Assembly: GCA_031277685.1 (NCBI GenBank)
Contig: JAITLV010000015.1
Span: 1-38,755, forward strand
DNA: 38,755 bases
Direction: 5' to 3'
From: Sphingobacterium sp.
Lineage (GTDB): Bacteria; Bacteroidota; Bacteroidia; Sphingobacteriales; Sphingobacteriaceae
Part shown: positions 23,609 to 32,833 of the stretch, in pieces
Layout of the letters: every line of letters begins with the position of its first letter
Position numbering within the stretch: position 1 is the stretch's first letter
The notes under the pieces: model-generated
Seen by the model: the letters and a program-made list of their open reading frames with translations, nothing else
Databases searched by the model: none
Told to the model about the DNA's origin: nothing
Translations under genes and position numbers: made by a program

Positions 23609-26600
23609 ATGCAATTTAATAAAAAAAAATTGATCGGACCGACCCTTTTATGTCAGGTAAGATCCCAGAAAATACCAATTTCTATGAAATTGTCATTAGC
23701 AATTCCACTCTTATTCGCAGCCAATTTACAGCTGCATGCATTTTCTTTTGGCCAGACCGTTAATCTGAAGCGGAACAATGTGACGGTGAGTGCTGTCTTG
23801 AAAGAACTGCAGAAGCAAAGTGGGTACAACATTTTTTACAACGAATCGCTGATCGCAAAAGACGAGCGTATCAGCGTCAGCTACAACAATATTTCTTTTG
23901 AAGAAGCCCTCAAAGATCTGTTGGCCCAGCTGCAGTTATCTTATGTCAAAGCGGATAAAAATATTGTCTTGAACAAACGACCGGATCAGGCTGTTCGCCA
24001 AGCATCAGCTATGGAGGCTCCGCAGCTGTACCCGGTCAAAGGATTTGTCAAAGACGAGCAGGGCCGGCCGTTGGACAATGTTACGGTCAGTGAAAAAGGC
24101 AAAAAGGAGAAAACGCTCAGTCGCGAGGATGGCAGTTTTCAGATCCAGATCAGCAGCCGTGATGCCATACTTGTATTCACCATGCTTGGCTATCAGCCGC
24201 TGGAAATAGCGCTGGCACAGCAGTCAACATTGCATGTGACCATGAAGCCCGCCATCAATGCAATGGAAGAAGTGGTCGTCGTGGGCTATGGTGTGCAGAA
24301 AAAAGCGAATCTGACGGGTGCCGTATCGCAAGTCAATGCGGATGATATCGCGCTACGTCCAAGTGCAAATATTGCAGGTACGCTCCAGGGGCTTATGCCG
24401 GGCTTGAATATCCAGCTCAACAACGGCGATCCATCCAAGACACCTGACATCAATGTTCGGGGATTCAATTCCATCAATGAAGGCGGCCCGCTGGTATTGA
24501 TTGATGGGATCGAAGGTAATATTACTCGGGTTAACCCCAACGATATTGAAAGTGTATCTGTCCTGAAAGATGCCGCTTCGGCGGCCATTTATGGAGCCCG
24601 TGGCGCATTTGGTGTCATCTTGGTGACCACAAAAAAAGGAAAGGCAGGAACAGTTAAGGTGGATTATGTCAATAATTTTGCCTGGACTACGCCCGCCTCC
24701 CGTACCGATTATATTTCCGATCCCTATGTTTATGGGAAAACAGTAGATGCCGCACTGTACGGTTATAATGGCAGTTCCTATACACGCTACAATCCAATGG
24801 ACTGGGAAGCAATCAAAATGGTGGCTGCAGGGGAGATTGCACCCTTTCATGAGAAGCAGGCTGACGGAACTTATAAATTTTTCTATAAGACCAACTGGTG
24901 GGATTACCTATTTAAAAAATATCAGCCTTCCAACTTCCATAATATCGCCATTTCAGGCGGCAGTGAAAAGTTGAAAGCCTATCTCTCTGGACGTGTATTC
25001 AAACGGGAAACGATCAACAATATCAATGACGATGCAAATATGGACCGCCAGAATATGAAATCCAATTTGGTATTCACGCCCAACAGTTGGTTGGAAATTT
25101 CTAATAATACGCAGTTCATCAACGAAAAGGATAAAGAATATGGGGGCTACAGCAATGGCTTGGGGGGACTTTGGAGTACGACGACCTGGTATAATCTAAT
25201 GCCTTTTTACCCCAATTTTGTCGATGGTATTCCAACGGACATCGGTGTCGGTACTGGCGGTCAGGGAGCCAATGCAGGACTGGAATCTGGAAAAAGTTGG
25301 GAGCTACGCAATAGCGAAGAGTTTACCAATACCTTCCGTGTCCTGCTCAAGCCACTGAAAGGCCTACAGGTAAATTTTGATTATAGCAACCGTATCGAAA
25401 ACTTTTCACGGAGCACACGCCTCAACCCCTTCAGTTACTACTCGGGCAACAAACTCAATTATACCACTGCAGGCCTCAACCGTCTGACAGAATACCGATG
25501 GAAAGACAAGTACAATGCGATGAACCTGTTTGCGACCTACGAAAAAAATGTGGCGCAAAAGCATCAGTTCAAATTATTGGTAGGCTACAATCAGGAATCC
25601 TTTGACCGGGACCGTATCGCTGGGGCCATGGACGATCTGCTGATCGAAGATCTATCCAACCTGGCACTGGGTACCTCCATGTACAGCCTGACCGGAACGG
25701 CTGAAAATTGGGCTATTCAGGGCGTATTTGGCCGTTTTAATTATGCCTATGATAATAAATACCTACTGGAAATAAATTCACGTTATGATGGTTCATCACG
25801 GTTCCCAAGCGGGAGCCGATGGGGATTTTTCCCCTCTGTCTCTTTAGGCTGGCAGCTGGATCGTGAGCACTTTTGGGAATCGATCAAAGGCACTATACCC
25901 ACCTTAAAACTCAGAGCTTCTTATGGCAAGCTCGGCAACCAGACTGTAGGTGTCAATACCTTTAAAGAATTGATGACCGTGCAGCAGTTGGCTTGGCTAA
26001 ATGGGGGCTCCCGTCTTATTGGCGCAAGTACACCGGCACCATTGCCGAATGTCGTCACCTGGGAACGGACCAAGAGCATTGACTTCGGCGTTGATCTTGG
26101 ACTGATCCAGAACAAGCTAAACGTTAATTTTGACTGGTATCAGAAAGATGTCGAAGGCATGTATCTTCCGGGCCAGCCGCTTCCCGCGGTATTTGGGGCC
26201 AGTGAACCCCGTGAGAACTACGCTGCTTTGCGTAATAAAGGTTTTGAACTGGGGGTGAGCTACCAGGATAAGTTTGACCTTGCCGGTTCACCTTTCCGCT
26301 TCAATATTGGCGTGAATACCACTAATTTTAAAGGGATCATCACGAAATATAATAATCCACAGGGCTTGTTGAGTTCCTATTACGAAGGACAGGTGCTGGG
26401 GCAGATCTGGGGATACCATATCGACGGACAGTTTCAGTCCGATGCGGAGGCATTAAGTTACCAAAATAGTTTCCAGGATCCACAATTGTCCCTCTCCAAA
26501 GTATATAATGATATTCTGAGTGTATCTCAAAACAGTGAGTGGAATATGTTGCGCGGTGGCGATGTGAAATATGTGGATCTCAACGGTGATGGGCGCATCG

Positions 26601-27226
26601 ACAAAGGCGACAACACGCTGGCTAATCATGGTGATATTAAACCCATTGGTAATGCCATGCCAAAATTTCCATTTGGTATCAATATGAGTGCTTCCTGGAA
26701 TAATTTTGATCTCTCGGCAGCCTTTGCTGGTGTTGCTAAACAGGACTGGTACCCGACAGGAGATTTATACTGGGGATCCTATCAGCGCCCTTATCTTTCC
26801 TTTGTGCGCAAAGACCTAGTAGATAATGCATGGACCCCTGACAATAAAGGGAACAGGTATCCACAGATTTATCGGGGATATTCGTCCCTGCAGAGCGGAA
26901 GGTCGCTGTACGAACTGAACGATTATTACCTGACCAACGTTGGGTTTCTGCGGATGAAAAATTTTACGTTGGGCTACACCTTGCCACAGCAATGGACACG
27001 GCGGTATAAAGTTGAAAAACTACGGTTTTACTTCAGCGGCGAGAATCTATTGACCTGGAACTTTGGCAATCTGACGAAGTATATAGATCCCGAACAGGCA
27101 GGTGCAATGATCAATTATAATTCACCTGCAAGTGCCAATGATCCTGCAGACTCCTCGGAGCGGGGGCTGTTGCGGGACTATCCCATGGGTAAAACTTATT
27201 CTTTTGGTTTAATGCTTACGCTTTAA
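23609..27226 (+). CDS. SusC/RagA TonB-dependent transporter with STN signalling domain (locus 2)
   Basis: This is the outer-membrane import channel of locus 2, 1205 aa from ATG 23609. I choose this start over the in-frame ATG at 23573 because the context CAACCGAATGCAA and the distance to MKLS and FGQT are the same as in the locus 1 protein. Signal sequence to about 48; STN domain about 50-122; carboxypeptidase-D-regulatory-like domain about 142-212 (VKGFVKDEQGRPLDNVTV); TonB box (MEEVVVVGYGVQKK, about 219); plug with PLVLIDGIEGN and SVLKDAASAAIYGARGAFGVILVTTKKG; long beta-barrel ending YSFGLMLTL. The STN domain indicates FecR-type signalling as well as transport. A 14-nt gap leads to susD. 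The gene is visibly GC-richer than the array to its left. Confidence 0.95.
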   Translation: MQFNKKKLIGPTLLCQVRSQKIPISMKLSLAIPLLFAANLQLHAFSFGQTVNLKRNNVTVSAVLKELQKQSGYNIFYNESLIAKDERISVSYNNISFEEALKDLLAQLQLSYVKADKNIVLNKRPDQAVRQASAMEAPQLYPVKGFVKDEQGRPLDNVTVSEKGKKEKTLSREDGSFQIQISSRDAILVFTMLGYQPLEIALAQQSTLHVTMKPAINAMEEVVVVGYGVQKKANLTGAVSQVNADDIALRPSANIAGTLQGLMPGLNIQLNNGDPSKTPDINVRGFNSINEGGPLVLIDGIEGNITRVNPNDIESVSVLKDAASAAIYGARGAFGVILVTTKKGKAGTVKVDYVNNFAWTTPASRTDYISDPYVYGKTVDAALYGYNGSSYTRYNPMDWEAIKMVAAGEIAPFHEKQADGTYKFFYKTNWWDYLFKKYQPSNFHNIAISGGSEKLKAYLSGRVFKRETINNINDDANMDRQNMKSNLVFTPNSWLEISNNTQFINEKDKEYGGYSNGLGGLWSTTTWYNLMPFYPNFVDGIPTDIGVGTGGQGANAGLESGKSWELRNSEEFTNTFRVLLKPLKGLQVNFDYSNRIENFSRSTRLNPFSYYSGNKLNYTTAGLNRLTEYRWKDKYNAMNLFATYEKNVAQKHQFKLLVGYNQESFDRDRIAGAMDDLLIEDLSNLALGTSMYSLTGTAENWAIQGVFGRFNYAYDNKYLLEINSRYDGSSRFPSGSRWGFFPSVSLGWQLDREHFWESIKGTIPTLKLRASYGKLGNQTVGVNTFKELMTVQQLAWLNGGSRLIGASTPAPLPNVVTWERTKSIDFGVDLGLIQNKLNVNFDWYQKDVEGMYLPGQPLPAVFGASEPRENYAALRNKGFELGVSYQDKFDLAGSPFRFNIGVNTTNFKGIITKYNNPQGLLSSYYEGQVLGQIWGYHIDGQFQSDAEALSYQNSFQDPQLSLSKVYNDILSVSQNSEWNMLRGGDVKYVDLNGDGRIDKGDNTLANHGDIKPIGNAMPKFPFGINMSASWNNFDLSAAFAGVAKQDWYPTGDLYWGSYQRPYLSFVRKDLVDNAWTPDNKGNRYPQIYRGYSSLQSGRSLYELNDYYLTNVGFLRMKNFTLGYTLPQQWTRRYKVEKLRFYFSGENLLTWNFGNLTKYIDPEQAGAMINYNSPASANDPADSSERGLLRDYPMGKTYSFGLMLTL

Positions 27227-27240
27227 TACTTGACAACGCA

Positions 27241-29028
27241 ATGATAATGAAACTTACAACAAACTCTTATAAACTACTTGGTCTGTTGATCTTGCTATCG
27301 CTGGCAGCTTGTCAGAAAGATTATTTGGACCGTCCTTCGGAGGACCAGGTCGAGGCGCCTTATTTTTTCAATACAGCAAAGGATCTGGAGGTTGCCACCA
27401 ATGATTTTTACACCTTTTTGCCCAATGAATCCTGGTATACAAACGATGGTAGTTCGGACAATATGATCCCCCTTACGGTGGCCGACCGGATCAAGGGCAA
27501 TCGAACTGTCCCCGTGGGAAGCGGCTCGGGAGGTTGGTCCTGGAGCCAGTTGCGCAAGATCAATTATTTTCTAGCCAACTACCATAAAGTGCCCGACGCT
27601 GCGGCACAGAAGAAATACGGTGGCATAGCCCGTTTTTTTAGAGCAAATTTTTATTACGATAAGGTGAAAACTTTCGGTGATGTGCCCTGGTATGGAAAAG
27701 TGCTGAGTGCCAAAGATGAAGACCTTTTCAAAGCGAGGGACTCACGGCAGCTGGTGATGGATTCCATTATGGCTGACCTGGACTATGCTATTGAAAATAT
27801 ACCAGCCGAAAAACAGCTTAATTTGATCACCAAATACACGGCATTGCTGCTGAAAGCAAGGGTGGCACTCTTTGAAGGAACATTTAGAAAATACCATCAG
27901 ATCGCGGGACATGAAAAGTTCCTGAATGAGGCGCTTAGGGCATCGGCCGAACTAATGAATGCTGGGGTCTATACCTTGTACAGTCAGGGCGGAGCGGATC
28001 AAGCCTATCGGAATCTGTTCGCTCGCAATAATCAGGATCAGGTGGAGACTATTCTTGCCATTGATTTTGAACTGGGCATGCGTGTGCATGGCCTAGGCTA
28101 TTCTTTCACCTCGGCAACTTCGGGAGCCTATGGGATCGCCAAAGATATGATCAATAGCTATCTGATGAAGGATGGGAGCCGATTTACCGATAGATCGGGT
28201 TATAAGACCATGGAATTTTATCAAGAAATGCAAAATAGAGATCCAAGGCTTACACAGACAACTGCAGGGCCGGACTTCCGTGCCAATGGAGAAACAGCCA
28301 ATGAGCCTGTCAACTTGACGATCACCACCACAGGCTATCGCCTGATCAAGGCGTTGCCTGATAAATTGCAATGGGGCGTATCGGCCTCCTATTTTGATGT
28401 TATCTTATTCCGGTATGCGGAGGCACTGCTGATCAATGCCGAAGCAAAAGCCGAACTTGGGACGATCAGCCAAAGCGACCTTGACCTGACGGTCAATAAG
28501 CTGCGTAGCCGCGCGGGCATGCCGATGCTGTCCCTAGCTGAAGCGAATGCTAACCCCGATCCTTATTTGCTGGCCATGTATCCGAACGTCGACGGTGGAG
28601 CATTCAGGGGCGTTCTTTTGGAAATACGGCGCGAAAGACGGATCGAATTGTTCAACGAAGGACAGCGTTGGGATGACTTAATGCGCTGGAAAGCCGGTTC
28701 CAAACTGAATCAGCCTATTGTCGGTGTTTATTTTCCCGGTGTTGGAGCCTATGATTTTACAGGAGATGGTAAGGCGGATGTGTATGTCCATACAGGTAAT
28801 ACATCGGGCGCACCGGGTACCGTGACCACATTGATCAATATCAATCAGCGGACACTTTGGGATCCCGTTTCAAATACCCAGAATGCCAATAAAGGCTCAC
28901 TGGATCCATTTTATCAACGGGGTAAGTTTGATGAAAAACGTGATTACTATGCACCGATCCCAATCGAAGATATCAAGTTAAACCCAAATTTGAAACAGAA
29001 TCCTGAATGGGAGAAATTATACAGATAA
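27241..29028 (+). CDS. SusD/RagB-type outer-membrane nutrient-binding lipoprotein (locus 2)
   Basis: This is the ligand-binding lid for the locus 2 SusC channel, 595 aa. The lipobox LAAC (Cys24 from the first ATG) is followed by QKDYLDRPSEDQVEAPYFF. Helical TPR-like regions include GGIARFFRANFYYDKVKTFGDVPWYGKVL-type sequence (about 125-155). C-terminal SusD hallmarks are RYAEALLINAEAKAELG, VNKLRSRAGMPML and RRERRIELFNEGQRWDDLMRWK. The start could be ATG 27241 or ATG 27247; both give a valid signal. The next gene begins 1 nt after the stop, so the whole run to the phosphodiester glycosidase is likely one transcript. Confidence 0.95.
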   Translation: MIMKLTTNSYKLLGLLILLSLAACQKDYLDRPSEDQVEAPYFFNTAKDLEVATNDFYTFLPNESWYTNDGSSDNMIPLTVADRIKGNRTVPVGSGSGGWSWSQLRKINYFLANYHKVPDAAAQKKYGGIARFFRANFYYDKVKTFGDVPWYGKVLSAKDEDLFKARDSRQLVMDSIMADLDYAIENIPAEKQLNLITKYTALLLKARVALFEGTFRKYHQIAGHEKFLNEALRASAELMNAGVYTLYSQGGADQAYRNLFARNNQDQVETILAIDFELGMRVHGLGYSFTSATSGAYGIAKDMINSYLMKDGSRFTDRSGYKTMEFYQEMQNRDPRLTQTTAGPDFRANGETANEPVNLTITTTGYRLIKALPDKLQWGVSASYFDVILFRYAEALLINAEAKAELGTISQSDLDLTVNKLRSRAGMPMLSLAEANANPDPYLLAMYPNVDGGAFRGVLLEIRRERRIELFNEGQRWDDLMRWKAGSKLNQPIVGVYFPGVGAYDFTGDGKADVYVHTGNTSGAPGTVTTLININQRTLWDPVSNTQNANKGSLDPFYQRGKFDEKRDYYAPIPIEDIKLNPNLKQNPEWEKLYR

Positions 29029-29029
29029 C

Positions 29030-29974
29030 ATGAAACAACTTATTTTTATTGCGATCCTCTGTTGTCTATTGATCCCCGGATATACATACTGTCAAAAAAA
29101 GGATCGGCCTGATTATGCGGTTGGCTACTCACTCGATATCCGGAAGATAACATTGGAAAAACTAAAGGCGGACAAAGCAGCTGGTATGGATTATATCGAG
29201 ATTGCGGGGCTCGGAAGCTTTGTCAATGCAGACCTCAGCTTAAAGATCACACAGGATGAATGGTTGCTTAAATGCGATTCGCTGGCTACTGTGCTGAAGA
29301 AAGCAGAAGTGAGGGTATGGTCTGTCCATATGCCCTTTTCCGCCAAAATAGATATCTCTACACTGGACGAACAGCAGCGTCAGCAGGTGATCCGTATGCA
29401 TTTGCAGTTGCTGGAAGGACTTTACGGCCTTCATCCCCAAGTGATCCTGTTTCACCCTTCCTATTACCTCGAGCCCAACAAACGCGCGGCCCGCAAGGAT
29501 CAGCTGGTCCGTTCTGTCAACGAATTGTACAAAGCAGTGTCTCGGGCAGGGCGGCAGCTCGTCATCGAAAATATGCTCGGGCCTTCGCTGACAGTGGGTG
29601 AGCGGGAGCGACCCCTTCTGCGGACCGTGGAAGAATGTCAGGAACTTTTCGCCCGCTTTCCTGATCAGGTCGGCATTGCAGTGGACATGAACCATATTGC
29701 GCATCCCGAGCGCCTGCTTTTGGCTTTTGGGCCGCGCGTCAAGACGCTGCATGTCGCGGATGGGGATGGAACCAAGGAAAGTCACTATCTACCCTGTAAT
29801 GGCAAGGGACAGAATGACTGGAATAAGATATTTGCTGCCCTGGAAAAAATTAAATATAAAGGTGTATTTATGTTTGAGTGTCATTATGAGACCACAACGC
29901 AGCTGGTCCAATGTTACCGTCAGCTGCAGCAGAATTATAGTAGTACAAACAATAAGCAGGTTCAAAAACATTGA
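29030..29974 (+). CDS. Exported sugar phosphate isomerase/epimerase-like TIM-barrel protein
   Basis: This 314-aa protein belongs to the xylose-isomerase-like AP-endonuclease-2 superfamily and has an N-terminal signal sequence (about 1-21). The likely divalent-metal ligands of the barrel are in place: His100 (VHMPF), His142 (FHPS), Glu180 (VIENM), Asp219 with His222 (VDMNH), His241 (LHVADGDG), His252 (HYLPCNGKGQNDW) and Glu283 (FECHY). Members isomerise, epimerise or split sugars and cyclitols. A periplasmic member in a SusCD operon would act on the product released at the surface. It is placed between susD and a beta-helix lipoprotein, with nearly no spacing. The exact reaction cannot be read from sequence. 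Confidence 0.87.
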   Translation: MKQLIFIAILCCLLIPGYTYCQKKDRPDYAVGYSLDIRKITLEKLKADKAAGMDYIEIAGLGSFVNADLSLKITQDEWLLKCDSLATVLKKAEVRVWSVHMPFSAKIDISTLDEQQRQQVIRMHLQLLEGLYGLHPQVILFHPSYYLEPNKRAARKDQLVRSVNELYKAVSRAGRQLVIENMLGPSLTVGERERPLLRTVEECQELFARFPDQVGIAVDMNHIAHPERLLLAFGPRVKTLHVADGDGTKESHYLPCNGKGQNDWNKIFAALEKIKYKGVFMFECHYETTTQLVQCYRQLQQNYSSTNNKQVQKH

Positions 29975-29979
29975 TTATA

Positions 29980-31677
29980 ATGAAAAAATCGTTATATATT
30001 TTTATGGCGCTATTTTTTGCCCTAGGCATACAGAGCTGTAAAAAAGATAAAGTCGAAAGTGAGCAGCGGCTCCTGATCGATCGGGATTATATGGAGGTCG
30101 GCAGTAGGGCCGATACCTATCAGTTGGACATCTTGGCGAATGCGGCAGTTACCGTGAGCAGCGACAAAGACTGGATCAAACTCGATAGCACGGTATATCC
30201 CAAGGGGAAAAATAAGATCCGGTTTTCTGTTTCAAAAAATTCGGAAGACGAACGTTCGGCGACTTTGCTGCTCAGGCTGAACGATAATCTATCGCAGGAG
30301 ATCTTGATTTTGCAGGAATCCGGAAAAGTTCCCGTTTTTTATGTGACTCCCACGGGCAAAGGGGATGGCAGTTCCTGGAGTAGTGCTACTGACCTCGATC
30401 AGGCACTCGAAAAAGCAACGACAGGCAGTACGCTATTTCTGGCTGAGGGGACCTATATTCCAACTAGAACCATTCGCAATGGTGATGTGAATGAGGAATC
30501 CGATAAAACCATAGAGATCGCAAAAAATGTCAGCCTGATCGGTGGATACGCGGCCAATGCCAAACCTGGAGATCAGCCCAATCCCGCGCTGTATAAAACC
30601 ATTTTTCAGGGGAAGCTTTCCAGTGGAAAACAGGTGTTTCACACGGTCACGGTGACAGCATCTCCGGACCCTGAAAATCAGGTTAGGCTGGAAAACATCA
30701 GCATCAAAGGGGGAAATGCCACCGACCGTAGTGCGGGTACAACGATCAACAACGTCAAATTCAGCCGTGGCCAAGGCGGCGGTATGTTGATTGGCATGGC
30801 TCGGGTACTGCTCAAAAATGTGGATGTGGTGGATAATAAAGCAACCGCAGATAAGGGTACCGCAGGTTTTGCTGCCGGCATCTACGCGTTTTCAGGTGCC
30901 CAGCTCAGGTTGGAAAACTGTCGCATCAACAATAATAGCAACAGCGGAAATAACGGTGGCGGACTATGGATCGCCGATGGTTCACTGATTGCATACGATA
31001 GCCAGTTTAATCACAATAGCGCCAAAGGCACCGCAGGTGGCCTACACGCCTATCCAAACGCGGATATCACACTCTATAATTGTGAGGTTGTTGGCAATTC
31101 AAATACATCCTATGGAGCAGGCGTTTATCTGCGTGAGAAATCAAAAGGGGTATTTGTTAATTGCCTGCTGGCTGAAAATTCGAGCACATCAGCCAACGGC
31201 GGCGGCGGACTGATGCTGTATGATAACAGTCAGGCAGACGTGATCAGTACAACCATTACCAAGAATGCTGTTGTTGGTCCTGGCGGTGGGGTCTATCGCC
31301 GCAGCAATGTCAATAACCTGACCTTAATCAATTCGATCATATCAGGCAACACCCAGTCTGGCAGCTCAACCGATGTTGATGCCTATTCAGATAACATTAC
31401 TGTCGTTCCACTGATACAGCATACTGTTGCTGCGAAAGCGGTGTATGCTGCTGATGGAAGCATTGTTCCAAAGATAAGCTTTGAACCTGCGACCATGTTG
31501 AATCCAGATTACCTGCCCATCGGTGCCGAAAATCCGTCCATGAGCTATGGTTTAAGCTCATCCGGACTGCTAGAGCTTGCCAAGAAATACACGCCGGCAT
31601 TGGACGATAGTCGCATGCAACAAGATATCAATAATAACCCGCGCTCCTCTACTTGGATGGGTGCAAAAGTGAAATAA
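29980..31677 (+). CDS. Lipoprotein with BACON-like and right-handed beta-helix domains
   Basis: This 565-aa surface or periplasmic lipoprotein starts at ATG 29980 (MKKSLYIFMALFF), five bases after the previous stop. The upstream in-frame TTG at 29971 overlaps that stop and is less likely. Lipobox Cys20 (GIQSC-KKDK). A BACON-like domain (about 30-118, with the DWIKL and LLLRLNDNLSQEILILQESG strands) resembles the mucin/carbohydrate-associated module. The rest (about 122-545) forms a parallel beta-helix of repeated Gly/Asn-rich turns (GGGMLIG, NNGGGLWIADG, GGLHAYPNA, GAGVYLRE, GGGLMLYDN), like choice-of-anchor/pectate-lyase-type folds. No catalytic residues can be assigned, so it may bind glycan or act as a lyase or hydrolase of unknown type. 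Confidence 0.87.
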   Translation: MKKSLYIFMALFFALGIQSCKKDKVESEQRLLIDRDYMEVGSRADTYQLDILANAAVTVSSDKDWIKLDSTVYPKGKNKIRFSVSKNSEDERSATLLLRLNDNLSQEILILQESGKVPVFYVTPTGKGDGSSWSSATDLDQALEKATTGSTLFLAEGTYIPTRTIRNGDVNEESDKTIEIAKNVSLIGGYAANAKPGDQPNPALYKTIFQGKLSSGKQVFHTVTVTASPDPENQVRLENISIKGGNATDRSAGTTINNVKFSRGQGGGMLIGMARVLLKNVDVVDNKATADKGTAGFAAGIYAFSGAQLRLENCRINNNSNSGNNGGGLWIADGSLIAYDSQFNHNSAKGTAGGLHAYPNADITLYNCEVVGNSNTSYGAGVYLREKSKGVFVNCLLAENSSTSANGGGGLMLYDNSQADVISTTITKNAVVGPGGGVYRRSNVNNLTLINSIISGNTQSGSSTDVDAYSDNITVVPLIQHTVAAKAVYAADGSIVPKISFEPATMLNPDYLPIGAENPSMSYGLSSSGLLELAKKYTPALDDSRMQQDINNNPRSSTWMGAKVK

Positions 31678-31678
31678 G

Positions 31679-32827
31679 ATGAAACAATTAAGCTGTCTAT
31701 TTATCCTTACCATGCTTTTATTGGGCAACAGCTGGGCTGCTGAGCACAAGAATATCCTACTGTTATTAGGTTCAGCCGATCCTGAGATACTGGCCCAGCG
31801 GGTAGATGTTGCTGCTCAACTCTACCGTATCCGGCCGATGGATGCTATTGTGGTGTCTGGAGGCTGTGGTGCACACGGTTCCAAGATCTGCGAAGCTTCG
31901 TCCATGGCGCTGCAATTGGTCAGCAAGGGCGTGCCTGCGGCATTGATCTTCAAGGAGGAAAACTCCAAAACCACGGTGCAGAATTATATTTTTAGCAGGC
32001 GACTCAAAAATAATGCTGGCGAGCGAATCATCCAGCCTGGAGATACAGTGTATGTTGTTTCCAACCACTGGCATGCGGTCGCTGTTGCTGCCCGCCTGGA
32101 AAAATACGATGGGGTGAAAGCGAAGTTTTTCATTGAAGGTACTATACAGCCCAAAAAGGAAGACCGTCTTGATTATGGCGGAATATTTAACGCTTACGAT
32201 GACAATCACCTTTTTACGTTAAAAGGCACTTGGCTGACACCAGAAGCCGTTTGGACAAAAAAAGACAGCACCTATTATCTCACACAGGATATGGTCTACA
32301 CAACGGATGCAGCTAACACAAGCTATAGTGTCAGTCCAGTGGAGAAGCTGTTCCCTTTTCTGAAAGGCAGTTCAGAGTTTAATCCACCGATATATATTGA
32401 TGAGCCGGCCGCATGGTACATCCTCTTTGATGGCTATTGCCGCAAAGTTTCAAAAAAAGACTATCAGGTACTGGCCGAACAGCCTATTCAAGAATGGCTG
32501 ATACTGCCAGACACATTGAACTGGAGTCTTATAAATACAGGGTATATCCAGGGAAAATCCTTGGTACTGATCGGAAAGGACAAGGTGCTATTGGCGGAGC
32601 GAAAAGGGAAGACGTTTCAGTATATCCGGGAAACTGTGCCGCAACACTATTTTGTTAACTGGCCCTATAGTTGGGGTGCTGGCAATGTCAGTGCGGCAAG
32701 GTTGCTGCCGGGGGAAAATAAGGTCATCTTTTACCGCAATATGGAATCCGCCGTATGCACTATTGACCAGAAAACAATTGAAAAAGCGATTCCATTAAAA
32801 TTAAAGTGGATCGGTGAAATAAAGTAA
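31679..32827 (+). CDS. Exported YdcF/SanA-like (DUF218) protein with extra C-terminal domain
   Basis: This 382-aa protein has a signal peptide (about 1-20, ending SWA). The N-terminal half (about 24-185) has the YdcF/ElyC/SanA pattern: a beta-strand LLLLGSAD, Arg in QRVDVAAQLYRIRP, VVSGGCGAHG, SSMALQLVSKGVPAALI, EENSKTTVQNYIF and VVSNHWHAVAVAARL. This fold is linked to envelope maintenance and nucleotide or glycan-lipid handling, and its activity is poorly defined. The C-terminal half (about 195-382) is a beta-rich region with Trp/Tyr repeats (VWTKKDSTYYLTQDMVYT; AAWYILFDGYCRKVSKKDY) reminiscent of hemopexin-like blades. That comparison is an inference. Most YdcF proteins lack such an extension. 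Start 1 nt after the previous stop. Confidence 0.82.
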   Translation: MKQLSCLFILTMLLLGNSWAAEHKNILLLLGSADPEILAQRVDVAAQLYRIRPMDAIVVSGGCGAHGSKICEASSMALQLVSKGVPAALIFKEENSKTTVQNYIFSRRLKNNAGERIIQPGDTVYVVSNHWHAVAVAARLEKYDGVKAKFFIEGTIQPKKEDRLDYGGIFNAYDDNHLFTLKGTWLTPEAVWTKKDSTYYLTQDMVYTTDAANTSYSVSPVEKLFPFLKGSSEFNPPIYIDEPAAWYILFDGYCRKVSKKDYQVLAEQPIQEWLILPDTLNWSLINTGYIQGKSLVLIGKDKVLLAERKGKTFQYIRETVPQHYFVNWPYSWGAGNVSAARLLPGENKVIFYRNMESAVCTIDQKTIEKAIPLKLKWIGEIK

Positions 32828-32833
32828 AAACAG

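Noticed and set aside
29240..29785. 181-codon minus-strand frame within the isomerase-like gene
   Set aside because: It is a shadow frame; the + strand protein has clear metal-ligand motifs and a fitting operon position.
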